Made by a program: the position numbers and the translations under genes | The notes under the pieces: model-generated | The model's input: only the letters and a program-made list of their open reading frames with translations | What the model was told of the DNA's origin: nothing | Database searches by the model: none | Shown: piece by piece, positions 10,859-20,751 of the stretch | Numbering within the stretch: the stretch's first letter is position 1 | Layout of the letters: every line of letters begins with the position of its first letter | NCBI RefSeq assembly: GCF_040807025.1 | Contig: NC_090942.1 | Coordinates: 204,870,640 to 204,934,639 of the forward strand | Length of the DNA stretch: 64,000 nt | From: Struthio camelus | Taxonomy: Eukaryota; Chordata; Aves; Struthioniformes; Struthionidae | Direction of reading: 5' to 3'

Positions 10859-11003
10859 CTGGGAGAGAAGAAGTTGCCCTTTACTGTTGCAAATAGCAGC
10901 TTGCTTCTTACCTAGCACCACTTTGCAGTCAGCAACATGTTTACCATGCTCTAAGCAGGTAGCTCAGTCCTGATTTGCTCTAGAGGGACGGTTTGAAATG
11001 TAC

Positions 11004-11222
11004 TGTTGCTTCTCCTTTGGGATCCGTGCGGCTGTATCAACACAGCTATTTTGGAGCTGTATGAGCCTCATCACAAGGTGACTGATAGAAAACTGGGTCG
11101 GGAGGAGGTTCAGGATAGCAGTGTTGGCATTGAGGTCCTTTGGCAACAAGTCTGGGGGGACAGTGATGCCTGTAACAGAGCAGAGGGTTTCTTTTTGGTC
11201 TGATGTGGAACCAGGAAGAATG
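11004..11222 (-). pseudogene. RNF213-like exon J: VPPDLLPKDLN segment
   Basis: The acceptor cccttgacag is entered in phase 2, completing a Ser codon with exon I. The exon runs 72 open codons, including GITVPPDLLPKDLNANT, then LLPTQFSISHLVMRLIQLQN. Family members have a short P-x-x-L-x-x-x-[DL] stretch, then FLLP and a helix of the type ...L...L..LHN. The donor is CAACA/gtacat in phase 2. No stop or shift is present. Confidence 0.7.
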
Positions 11223-11486
11223 CTGTCAAGGGGGAAACACAGGCTGGCTTTTGTTAAAGGCTTTTCAGATGCTTTTAAAGCTAGGCTCTGTATTTTTGGA
11301 AGGATTTTTAATTCATTTTCAGCCAATGGGCCAAAACAAAGAAAGCTCAGCAACTTTTCTTGGACTGAAAAGGGGAGGGAAGGAGAAGGGAGAGCAAGCA
11401 CAGAAAGCAGCTCAGTCTGGGAAACAGAGTCACCCTCTGTCACCTGTCATCCTGGCATGGGTTCCAGCATTCATCAGTTACAATAC

Positions 11487-11571
11487 CTTGAAGTCAAAAT
11501 GCCTGAGCTCAGTGGTTTCATTCTGATATTGCTCCAAACTTTCTGGATGGTCCCTACAGCCTGGTAAAAAG
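11487..11571 (-). pseudogene. RNF213-like exon I: VWSNIR segment
   Basis: With acceptor gtgttcag the exon is entered in phase 1, as exon H requires, and reads FYQAVGTIQKVWSNIRMKPL, then SSGILTS. The donor is TCAAG/gtattg in phase 2. The pattern A-[IV]-x-x-[AV]-W-[NS]-x-[IL]-R is typical of the helix after the HLP exon in RNF213. A second frame is also open here but does not fit the flanking phases, so I prefer this one. Confidence 0.65.
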
Positions 11572-12137
11572 CTGAACACTCGTCCTATTTGGGCATAGAG
11601 AGAGAAGAAATCAGCAGTGTCAATGCATGCTCCCAGAAGAAAGGAATTGCAAAAAGTTTTTTTTGTCTTCTTGAAAGACACATCTTATGGTGTGTCACTG
11701 CTCAGTAAACGGTGTTATGCTGGGTGTTGGGTACCTTTCAGAGCTCTGGCTCCAACCTTAAGTCAGCACTATATTCAGTATATTTTTCTAGCTCATATTA
11801 TACCATATCTGGCATTAAGGGGTGCCAAATCCCATCTCACATGCACCATGCTAATATACCTACTTACAATCTTAAAAGCCAGTCTCATGTATGTTGCCTA
11901 TTCATGGGTGAAACAGATGGAAAAATCTCTACAATTTTCTCAAAGTCCTGCTTGTTGCCCCTGCTCTGGGGACGGGAGGCAATCTGTCCTAGACCTGTCT
12001 CTGAGATCTCTTTCCTCTCCCCCAAAATCCACCAGAGAGTTGTTCCCTAGAAGGCAGCTGACATCTCAGCCTAGGAGGGTTAGGTTGCTCTTGTGTTGGC
12101 CACAAAGATGGATGATAGGAAGTCACCACAACCAGCT

Positions 12138-12590
12138 TGTGTCAGAGCCCTGAGTGCACTAATATGATCAGCCTCACCTGTGGCCTCCATCCACACCACT
12201 GTCCATGGTCCCAGGAGCCCCATCTCAGCTCATCCTGGACCTTCACTCACTGTCTGAACTGTAGGCAGCTCTGTCTCCAGTCAGGTCTCCTGCTGTCCTC
12301 ACTTATTGACTGGACTTTGGACTTGACTTGGTACCTTGCCTTGTCTTACGATCACTGGATTGTTGACAGAACCCATCTTTATCACCACCCTAGTCTTGCT
12401 CGGATACTGTGAGACTGCACCCTGCCTGGTGAGGGCACTGCCTTACTTGTACTGTGGTTATCCTCAGCTCTTGGCTCATCTTCCCTTGTGGAGAAGTCAT
12501 ACATTTGCTGCTCCCTCACAGCATGCTACACAAAACACAACTTCTACTGTCCAACATCAGAGTGGAGCACGTAGGTGCTGAGGAGCAGTA
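12138..12590 (+). repeat. unclassified interspersed repeat, copy 2 (intronic)
   Basis: This segment begins TGTCAGAGCCCTGAGTGCAC and ends near 12590. It matches the reverse complement of about 4330-4775. Both copies share the opening, a Ser/Leu-rich CT-dense middle and a block that would translate as PQLLAHLPL. It lies in the intron between exons H and I of the RNF213-like remnant. The TG start and the length of about 450 bp suggest an LTR or a non-autonomous element. I cannot assign a family and see no coding capacity. Confidence 0.5.
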
Positions 12591-12630
12591 AATGTCCACT
12601 TGCTGGGATGGAAAGATGTCCATACTGTAC

Positions 12631-12766
12631 CTGAAAGTTCATGTTGGTCTATGAACTGTTGTACCGAATATCTTTCCCCTCCATGGCTGTTTTAGAAGAA
12701 GTGGATCAGGGTTTTCTGCAGACTGAAAATGTCAGGCAGGTGCTGGATATGCTGGATATTCTGGAG
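12631..12766 (-). pseudogene. RNF213-like exon H: HLPDIFSLQKTL exon, with TAA
   Basis: From acceptor ccttttcag the exon reads LQNIQHIQHLPDIFSLQ, then KTLIHFF, a TAA at 12692-12694, then NSHGGERYSVQQFIDQHELS up to donor TCAG/gtacag. RNF213 proteins have L-x-x-[LI]-x-HLP-x-[IL] followed by a helix and a short hydrophobic V.[EQ]F motif. Both sides of the stop fit, so a substitution in a Lys or Gln codon is likely. The doubled QHI comes from a 9-bp direct repeat (ATATCCAGC twice) and looks like a small local expansion. Confidence 0.7.
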
Positions 12767-12975
12767 CTGAAAAGGAAAATCAAGCATGACTTTGCTATCT
12801 ATGTACCTATCTGAGGAGAAAGGGATTGTGTCTGGCAATATGTGCTATCTGGGAGAAGGGCATTGTGCTGGGAAATACAGGGAAACAGACAACCCAATAC
12901 TGCACAGGCACCAACAACAGTGAATCCATTTGGTGCCTGCATATGTTTTGAAGGAGGGGGAACGTTCCTACAAAC

Positions 12976-13233
12976 CTTAGACACAAGCTCCAGAAGAATA
13001 GGGTAGCGGTTTCCTTCACCTTCTCCATGTTCTTTCTGAAGAAGATGCATCAGGGTCTGCATGGACATCTTCTGTTCAAATCTCCACGTGCAGAATAGGC
13101 CGGTTAGCCTATGGTTTGACAGGTCTTTGAAAGGCAGCATCTGGTCATAAGCCGTTTTTAAGAGCAGGCTGGAGCCCTGAGGATCTTCTTCCATCCTCTG
13201 CTGCTGGACAGAAGTAAGGTTCTGCTCCAAGGC
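12976..13233 (-). pseudogene. RNF213-like exon G: long helical exon
   Basis: The acceptor is atttccacag and the donor TCTAAG/gtttgt, both phase 0, giving 86 uninterrupted codons. The second half reads LTGLFCTWRFEQKMSMQTLM, then HLLQKEHGEGEGNRYPILL. This fits the family pattern W-R-[FY]-[RE]-x-x-[VM]-S-[LM], a basic helix, and RYPLL. It is the longest intact coding block of the remnant. Two lesions lie upstream of it and two downstream, yet this exon is clean, so decay is scattered and probably recent. Confidence 0.8.
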
Positions 13234-13733
13234 CTGTGGAAATTGAAGGGTTGTTAGAAGCCACCTTTTGTTACCAAGGGGTCTGGGAGGACTCACAGGT
13301 CTTCCTGAGAGGGAAGATAATGACGATTCTGAAGAAAGAGGGATAGAGTCAAAACCTTCTGCTGATGAACAAAGCAGGGACAAGAACAAAATTGCTCAAG
13401 AAATTCACAGGGAATTTTCTTGCCATTCAAAGCATGAAGCCAAGGGGATCTGCATCAGCATATAAAAAGCATCCAACGATGCAACTCCCTGCAGCAGCAG
13501 AGCAGTAGATATGGTCAGTCTGTAGGTGTCCATCATCCTAGATTAAACTCTGATTAAAGAGGTGATAACCTGTTTATTTCATGGGGAATGTCCCAGCTCA
13601 TTGGATGCATCTGGGCATGCACTGAGGCTCGTGCAGTGTTTTTGAGCCACTTCTGGCTCTGTACTTGGCCCCTAACAAACTGGTGGTTTGCATACATGAT
13701 AGCTGGAAACACAGCAACCAGTTCCTTGAATAC

Positions 13734-13813
13734 CTGGAAGAAAGTCTGAGTCAAGGCTTTAAAGCAGGTTTCCCACTGCCTTTGGTCTTCTTGTTGATGC
13801 AAAATGTTTTGTC
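13734..13813 (-). pseudogene. RNF213-like exon F: short QW.TCFKAL helix
   Basis: This 80-nt exon lies between acceptor ctcctgcag and donor TTCCAG/gtattc. Entered in phase 1 it reads QNILHQQEDQRQWETCFKAL then TQTFFQ, with no stop, and leaves in phase 0. The pattern of a charged stretch followed by W and a hydrophobic helix is usual at this position in RNF213. The phase agreement with E and G is the main support, because the exon is too short to identify alone. Confidence 0.65.
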
Positions 13814-13982
13814 CTGCAGGAGATGCAAAGCAAAACAGAGACGCTCAACCAGTAAACACTGGGGTCTGCCTAGTGCAGCTGCAGTCATGGGATGAGAGAG
13901 CCACTAGTTCCAGTGGCAGTGCAAAAGCCCACATAGGATAAACCTGCTGGTACTCTCCCGGAAAGGTGGAACATACCTTTAC

Positions 13983-14147
13983 CTGTTGTACTTTTGCTTA
14001 TGTGCTGGAGAAACAGATGGACTGTCACAGTGGCATCCTCTATATTTCTGCTAAGTGCCTCAGCCAGGCATTCAACATCTTTTTCAAGGTGGTCCCACAA
14101 GAATTTTTCCACATGCTTTGGCTTTTCTGTCATCATACCCAGAATTG
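13983..14147 (-). pseudogene. RNF213-like exon E: FLWDHLEKDVECLAEAL segment
   Basis: The exon reads ILGMMTEKPKHVEKFLW, continues DHLEKDVECLAEALSRNIED, then ATVTVHLFLQHISKSTT, with no stop. The donor is ACAACAG/gtaaag in phase 1. RNF213 proteins carry a FLW-x-HL-x-KD-x-E-x-L-x-x-AL helix and a HLFL helix at this point in the C-terminal E3 shell. The phase-1 end joins exactly to exon F. The acceptor (ttttttccaag) is reasonable. Confidence 0.75.
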
Positions 14148-14283
14148 CTTGGAAAAAAGGATGGTCAGCTTAACTCTCAGGAAAGCTTTCCCCCAATCTA
14201 TTCAGAATGTGAAGCTGCAGGCTAAGTGGGTTGGACAGACTAAGAGGACGTAAGGGAGAGGAAAGGAGGAGGTGTTCTTTCAC

Positions 14284-14428
14284 ATGTTTATCTGAATAGA
14301 TCCCCAGCAACATGGATGAATGGAGCAGAGCTCTTGCAAGACAGACAGAAGCAGGTGATAGGTTCCTCTCCAATTCATTTCTCCGTATGGAAGGGCTCCC
14401 AAGGATGTGTCCTTTCCCTATTTTATCC
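14284..14428 (-). pseudogene. RNF213-like exon D: GHILG and LSPAS segment, frameshifted
   Basis: After acceptor cagcacag the frame reads EDKIGKGHILG. After a one-base slip near 14401 the next frame reads SPSIRRNELERNLSPASV and continues CLARALLHSSMLLGIYSDKH. Both halves fit the family pattern GHILGDP..RR....R.LSPA...L.R.L.H..MLLG, so a 1-bp deletion separates them. The best donor is CAT/gtgaaa, but its phase does not match the next exon, so this junction is unresolved. The helical LLHSSMLLG block follows the RZ finger in RNF213. Confidence 0.65.
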
Positions 14429-14770
14429 TCTGTGCTGTGATAGGGAAAAGCAATTCTGTTTACACTTGGCTACACTTTCCTTAATTTAGCATTGCCAGAA
14501 GGTTGGCCTTCACTTGGTCGAAACAAGTGTGAACTTGGGCTGAGATGGCACTTTCAGAAGGGAAAATTAGCTGCTGAAGAAATGCCCTTCCCATAGGAGG
14601 TATTTCTAAGATCTCCTCCTATGTTTGGACTCTGAGTCATAAAGACCTTGATCTGTACAGCTACAGTGTTTTCCCTGAACCAAAGAACAGCAAGAGAGTC
14701 AAATGGTCATATCTCTGTTCATCTCTCTTGCGCAGGGAGCATCAACTTATAGTTTCTTCCTCATGAAACT

Positions 14771-14845
14771 TCACTCAGGCTTGTTAGTAATTCTCCCAAC
14801 TTTGGCACCATATGGGCATTGTTTAACTTCCATAGGATGCCCACA
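14771..14845 (-). pseudogene. RNF213-like exon C: second half of the RZ finger, with TGA
   Basis: After the acceptor cacatacag the frame reads CGHPMEVKQCPYGAK, then VGRITNKPE and a TGA at 14771-14773. The RZ finger in this family continues CG-x-PM-x4-C-x2-CG-x2-IGG-x2-H. The first two cysteines match. Tyr replaces the Cys of the next CG, and Asn stands where the His ligand is expected. The stop falls where a Gly of the following GF is usual, so a GGA-to-TGA change is a simple explanation. No good donor precedes the stop. The small exon expected between B and C was not found. Confidence 0.6.
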
Positions 14846-15880
14846 CTGTATGTGAAGAGATGACAGCAGTGTAAGACATAGGACAGAAAACCTAATAGCT
14901 GGTGGAAGACAATTTGACAAAACAGTGTGCACTTGGGGCACTCAGAGTGTTTTAAAAATCCTTGGCTTGGCTTTCTATATGATATCATTATAGCAGCTGA
15001 CAGGAGGCAGGAAGGACACATCTTGCCTGCCAATAGACATGTTCAGCTAAGCTTGGCTCTCTCTCTGCAGTCAGCAGTGGGAAATGAGTGTGTATGGGTG
15101 TTGACTTTGGGTTGAGATGAACCAAGGCCTGGAAACAACTGCTTCTCTTTAACGGTCAAACAGGGAACCTATGCAAGACTATCAGAAGCAGATTCTGTCT
15201 TGGGGTGTCCAAATGTGGACCAGCTCCCCCTCCAAGGTGTCTGACTGAGGAACAAAATGAAATCTGCTGGGAATATGGAAACTTCCTGTTTCCTTCCTGC
15301 ATCCCAGAGAAAAGTTGGATTTGTGACATTTACCAGCTTTTTATCCAAAATGAAAACTCCAAATGTGACCAGCTTCTAGCTTCACAGGTAAACAGGGAAG
15401 CAGTCCTTCACTGAACAGTTCCTACCCCTTGGGAAATTGGCTGTGATCCCAGGTAATAACCCTTAGCATCACACAAGACCAAAAGACACTTACATTGATG
15501 ATAATCCATTATGACCCACGCTGACAAGCTGTGTATGAAAAGGAATTAGATTAGTCAGTCATTTGTCTCCCAGCCACAAAATACTACATGATATAAGCGT
15601 GGCAGGAAGTTCACAAGAAGACCAACAGTTCAGGCCTTTCCCAAGAAAACCTTCTTCCCATCTCCTAGGACCTCGTCTCCCAACATGGCTCTCACACAGT
15701 GTGCCATAAATGGACCTGGAGTTGCTCCAGACAAAAGAAGATGAGCAAAGGACTCAACAGAGGTACAAAGGTGGCTTTAAAGAAAGCCATTCTTTCCTCC
15801 ATCCACTCTTTCCTTCTTTCCTTCCATCCCTTGGCCAGTCTGTTTCAGGGAATGTTCCTAGCAGGTCTCCTGTGTATTAC

Positions 15881-16020
15881 CCGTCATGTACACAGTAGCA
15901 GCTGGTCTGGAATGAAGTTAAGTTTCCCCAGCGCTTACTCCAAGGCATATCGTATTGACCAATTTTCCAGTTCTTCTGATCAAAAATTAGGTCTTTAGGC
16001 ATGGTGGGAAGGTAGGATCC
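15881..16020 (-). pseudogene. RNF213-like exon B: entry to the RZ zinc finger
   Basis: The acceptor ctttcttag is followed by 46 open codons beginning GSYLPTMPKDLIFDQKNW and ending CYCVHD, with donor GG/gtaata in phase 2. RNF213 proteins have a G-x-[FY]-LPTMP-x-D segment just before the RZ finger, whose first ligands sit in a C-x-x-GH-x-C arrangement. Here the finger starts CVHDG and the conserved His after Gly is not encoded in this exon. Continuing past the donor gives a stop at once, so splicing or truncation is required. Confidence 0.65.
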
Positions 16021-16889
16021 CTAAGAAAGCAAACAGAGGTATACAGAGGGAAGTGAGGGATCATGTAACCATTTTTCTAGTTTGCTTCTCACCTAATGGA
16101 GAAATAATGATTCTGGAGATAAACACATTATGGGCAAAATGGTACATGAAAAAGCTTGACTGTGACCTAGACTAAGTTATATAGAGCTGAATTAATTGGG
16201 GAACAGTGGCTGTGCTTGCAAACATGTTTATGCCCAAGTTAGCAACTTTGACATTTCTTTGTCAGCTGCCTACCGAACCAAGGACTCAGTGGGAAGTAGC
16301 AGGATCTGGACACTGCCATTGTCTCCACATCCAAAAGAGGGGCAAAGCACACTGCAATTGCTTTCCTCAGAAAGAAGCCTAGGGGCTGATCTAGAAGGAG
16401 ATCCTCGTGTAGTAACAAGTGTCTCTTTATCTGACTGTTGGCATATCTGTGGTCAGAACGGAGAAGCTGGGGCTAGGCCCAGGCCACGACGGGAGCCCCA
16501 GCTCGCCATGAGGGAGGAGCCTGTTAACCCCGCAGGCTGGAGGGGCTCCGCTGCCCACCTCTCCACTCCTCCCCAGGGCTGAGGGGGCTGGCAAGCAGTG
16601 TGGTGCACAGTTAGGGGTCTGCTGAGGGGCCGTGAGTCCCACAGGCATGGTCTTGGCGATGCGGGGCTGTGTCAGGGAAGCCCAGTCTCACGTTGTGGCG
16701 GGGAGGTGGCCCAGCCCAGCTGGGGGCTCTGAGTTTAGAAAACTTTCTCTTCCACTAAAACGTAAAAAGATACAATATTTGCCCTGTACCTTACCTCCCC
16801 ACTAAGAGTCCATGCCCCATTTGTTAGATTCAACATCTTCGTTCTGTCCTCCATGACTCAGAAGGAAATAAAAGAAGCTATGCCAATAC

Positions 16890-17004
16890 CTGAGAGAGAA
16901 TAGCAGGAAAATTAAATACTAAGCATTCGTGAATCCAATAGATCACAACAGTAGCTGAAACTCCATCTGTCCAGGGGAAGCATCCTATCGACAGAAAGTG
17001 TGTT
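16890..17004 (-). pseudogene. possible RNF213-like exon upstream of the RZ exon (exon A)
   Basis: An acceptor with a T-rich tract (ending ttgttcag) opens a frame reading LPLDRWSFSYCCDLLDSRML, after which an in-frame TAA follows within about 10 residues. A usable donor (CAG/gtattg) lies at the low-coordinate end. The Trp/Tyr/Cys-rich motif resembles the segment ahead of the RZ finger in this family, but I cannot align it. If real, it adds a fifth lesion. It could equally be a chance open stretch. Confidence 0.3.
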
Positions 17005-17013
17005 CTGAACAAG

Positions 17014-20000
17014 AGGAAGAACAGTGAGGAAAAAAAACAGTGTAGCATTAAGAATGTCTTCTTGTAGGATTTGCGAGAGGCTGACATATCAGTGAACCAA
17101 GGAAAGATTTACACGCTGGGCTAAGAACACTGCAGCTCGTTGGTAAGCACTGACCATGCAACACTTCCTCCCCCAGCCACATAACAGAGGTTGCACTGCC
17201 TGGTTTTGTGCACTACTTGCACTTGCCAACTGGCTGTTGGCAAGTGTCCTTCCCTTTGCAGCTTTCTCCAGTCCTGCTGAACAGACAAATTGCTCCAGCC
17301 CTCAGCTTGGCTCTTTCTTTGCCCCAAAGTGCTTACAACTCAGACAACAGGATGGCTGTAGGATGGGTGCCCTCAGGCTTTGTCTGTGGGCTGGGGGACT
17401 TCTCTGTACTCCTGAGCTTCTTCCCTATGTGTTCCCCACATGCATGATGAGTGTGTGAGAATTGGCTGGCCTGCACCCAGCTCTGCACCCCTAGGCACTG
17501 AGGGTGTGGTGAAAGGGATGCTCAGAGCCAGTTGCTGAGACCCACTCTTGGTCATGGATCAAGATTTGCCCTCTGGCAGGGGGCCAGCTTTTCTGACACC
17601 TTCCATTGGAATCCGTTCTGCTGTACATGCCAGCCAAACTCAGAGAAAATGCATCTGTAGGCTCTTTAGGAAAAGCACAGATGAGCTGCCAGTCTACCAC
17701 TGAAAACAGCTTCTAAGAAACAATTGAAAAGCTGCCAGGATTGACTTCTTTCCCTATTTGCTGCTTTATATACAGCTGTAAGGGTGAGAAAGGAAGAATG
17801 CTGAGCTCAAAGCAAAACCAGAACATTATAATGTTCTGTTTGAACATATTTCTGTGCTATACCACTGAAGCTCTTGCTCACTTTACATTTTAAGGTTTAC
17901 ATTTTGTAAGGCTTACATTTTAACTCTTTCTCTCTCTCTCTCTCTCTCGCTGTCCTGTTTTTTTAAAGAAGCCAACCAACCAGCTCATCAAAGGAAGACA
18001 CTGGAAAAGTAAAATTCCCCTGTAGAGTTATCAGTGTTCAAAGCCCAAACAATACATCGTTTTAAACAAGCTCTTTCCATCAAGGGATTCTGCAAGCAGA
18101 GTAGCAAATATTAGAGGGTATAATATGCCTGTTTCCTTATCACAAAGCAAAGATAAAGCCTGGCTCTTTAACATAAACTACATTATCTAGTTGCGCAGAG
18201 AGGATTGTCTCTGTTAACTCTAAATTGACATTTGCCTTATCACATAAATGCTATTTCATCACTGTACCAAATTTTAAGAGTAGATAAATATTCCAAGTTA
18301 TCATGTTAAAATCAATGCCACTATTTCTAGCAGACATACAGTAAACTATGTGCACAGTATCTGTATGACCTATCATTTTTATTTAGTCACATAATTCTTT
18401 CCTAAGTAATCCTTTTTTTTTCTTTTTTCCTTTTTTTTTCTTGTGGCAGGGTTTGGGTAGGAAGAGCTCTTCTGCTGGGGTTTTCAAGTAGAAAAGTTAT
18501 TTACTCTTGGTGATGGGCTAAAGTAAGTACCTACAAAAAATCTGAGCCCCCTGAGCTAATAGAGATTAGGCAGTTTGATATTTTATCTCCTGATGTTGTT
18601 AGAAGCTGCCGCTTAATCTTACCACCAAAAGTGATGCCTTTGGGAATGATTTATATAGCAACAGATACAGATTAGCTGACCGAAATAGCACAGTTTCTTG
18701 AAATGGGGTCTTGTTAGGTGTTCGCTCTTAAAAGGTTTTTAGCTCTGCAGAAGTACAAGTAGAAGAAATTAGGTGCTTGAGAAGTCTAGGTCATTCAATA
18801 TGAATTGTGGATATGATGATATATGCAGCAGCTAGTTCTTTACCGAGAAGAGATTAAAGTGAGTTCGCCCATTAGAAAAAGACTCTCCTGAAGACATGGT
18901 ATTTCTGTAAAGTTAAAATGCTTTGGATTACTTATGAGGGTTGTTTTTGGATAGTAACCAAGTGCAAGCTTTAAGTTGTAAAATAATACTACTATGACAT
19001 CAAAAAGCGTTGAAGCTAGTTTGATATATGTGAAAGATGTGGTTAGCCTATAAAACTTAGGTACCCTAGTGCACAAAGCACACCTAGATTAGGAAAGGCT
19101 TGACAAATGAATGTATAAAGAGAAAATAAAAGTACAGAAAGTATGTATGTGTTGGTGAGTTTCTAGAACTTTCCCTGACCTTGTTACTGCATTTAGCATC
19201 CTACTTTGCCATGACATTTTAGAAAGCTCACCCATGCTTGAATGTCATGACATAGGTCATGGGCTGAAGCTGGTCTTGTGGCTCTGTTTTATACCTTGGT
19301 AGAGAACAACTGCTCTGACTTAATAAGGAAGAGGTATTAACTCATCTCTCTGTTTGCTTTCCATTGTGCAGACATAGGACTTTCCTAAGGAAAATTTTAG
19401 AGGGACGATTTGATAGGAGAGAATTAACAAAATACTTTGTTCAATTAGATCAATTTGAAGTGAACCCAACCAGATCTCAGCAAAAATCATTGTAATATTA
19501 AGGACCCAGATAAATAGAAGACTTCTCCCAGGTCTTTACCAAATACTTACTTGAGAAAGATAGAACGGTTAATTTCTCTGAAGAATAGGATAAATTTTCC
19601 ATAGTTATCTCACATAGACCCAGTCATTATTTATGTGAATAGTCCCATGAGAAGACTTCATTCAGGTAAGTACAGGTTACTGACACAGTTCCCAATGGTT
19701 TATCATATCAGAGGGGTCATGATCCCATCTTCATCTCATATATACTTAAGCACTTTCTGATGGCACCATTTTAGCAGAACCAGCCCTGAACCAGTCCTGC
19801 AGCAGTCTAGGTTGCAGCAAGAGGCACTAAGAGGACAGAGAACCTCATCCAGCAACAACTGGATGAATTTTGGATTTCTTTGAATTTTGTTTGCAAGAAG
19901 CTTGGGCCTACATTTATCAGAGATCTGAGCACAGATGTAGTCAACACTATAATTTAAGGGCCCTAATTTGATATTGTTTTCCTATGATGTTTACCTTCTC

Positions 20001-20751
20001 TTCTCTTGAACAGTCCCTTTCTGGCTTAATGCATCACAAAAGTCTTAAATAATATCTCTCCTCATAAGTTAGGAGCTGGGTCTGGAAAACATAGGCCTCA
20101 GGTGCCTCTTAGTCCCAGCAGTCTGAGAGGACTGAGGAGTCATTAAAGCCAATTGCTCAGGTTCTTTCCCTTTCGCTGGAGTGCTGGTTCATGCTGATTT
20201 TTTTGGAAGTTTGATACCTAAATACCACTGAAGATCTGGTGCTAAATGCCCAAATCCCTTTTGAAAATGAGCTTTTGAAACATGTGACCAAGGCATTGAA
20301 ACGTGGAGCAGAATAACACTTAATTTTCCTTAAAAATCTAATCTTTTTTGATTTGATATAGGCATAGACTTCTACCTGACTGTTCTTTAAATCATGAGGC
20401 TGCACTTCTGGAAAGTACTGAGATCTGACATTCCTCTTTTCTCCCTGAAGTCAGTGATTTTGTTCATTTTTCTCCCTGTGTTTCTTTTCTTTTTTGCTTT
20501 ATCTCTTCTCGTTTCAGAGGATCTTAGTCCTGTCACATTTCCTGGGGAGTAGATGTTCTGGCACAGTAATGCTGTCTAAGTTCTGTATCAAAGCTTAAGC
20601 AAACCCAAAGATTTGCATGTGTGAGGGTCCCATACTAGAGACCATTTTAATCATGGTGCTGCTTTCACAATCATTTTATTAAACCATTAAGAGAGATAAA
20701 AAAATCATTAGGGATGTCTTAATTGCACTCACAAGCATCTGAAAAAAAATT
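17014..20751. other. intergenic or upstream flank, no gene recognised
   Basis: No further RNF213-like exon was found upstream of 17.0 kb on the minus strand. The stretch holds a (CT)n run at about 17927-17948 just after three near-copies of a ttacatttt word, and a T-rich run near 18414-18440. Otherwise it is unique AT-rich sequence. Confidence 0.5.

Larger units (their letters stand above)
4815..16020 (-). pseudogene. RNF213-like: RNF213 (mysterin)-like gene remnant, C-terminal exons only
   Basis: RNF213 is a giant cytosolic AAA+ ATPase and E3 ubiquitin ligase (about 5,200 residues) acting in antimicrobial defence and lipid-droplet biology. Here the minus strand carries roughly the last 700 residues, from the RZ-finger exon to the stop at 4815-4817. 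The links are a LPTMP motif entering the RZ finger, CGHPM, an LSPAS..LLHSSMLLG block, FLWDHLEKDVECLAEAL, SLWQ, LFLIELHKMI and a terminal SVWKTAV. Phases agree at the junctions E-F, F-G, G-H, H-I, I-J, J-K, M-N, N-O and O-P. Against function are a TGA (14771-14773), a 1-bp deletion near 14401, a TAA (12692-12694), a +1 shift near 6805, lost zinc ligands and no upstream motor or RING exons. A lineage-specific paralogue with sequencing errors is the alternative. Confidence 0.75.

Noticed and set aside
15490..15525. Small exon-like segment between exons B and C, with acceptor cacag and a perfect AAT/gtaagt donor.
   Set aside because: Its translation in the required phase does not supply the missing RZ-finger ligands and does not fit the family. 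It is probably chance.
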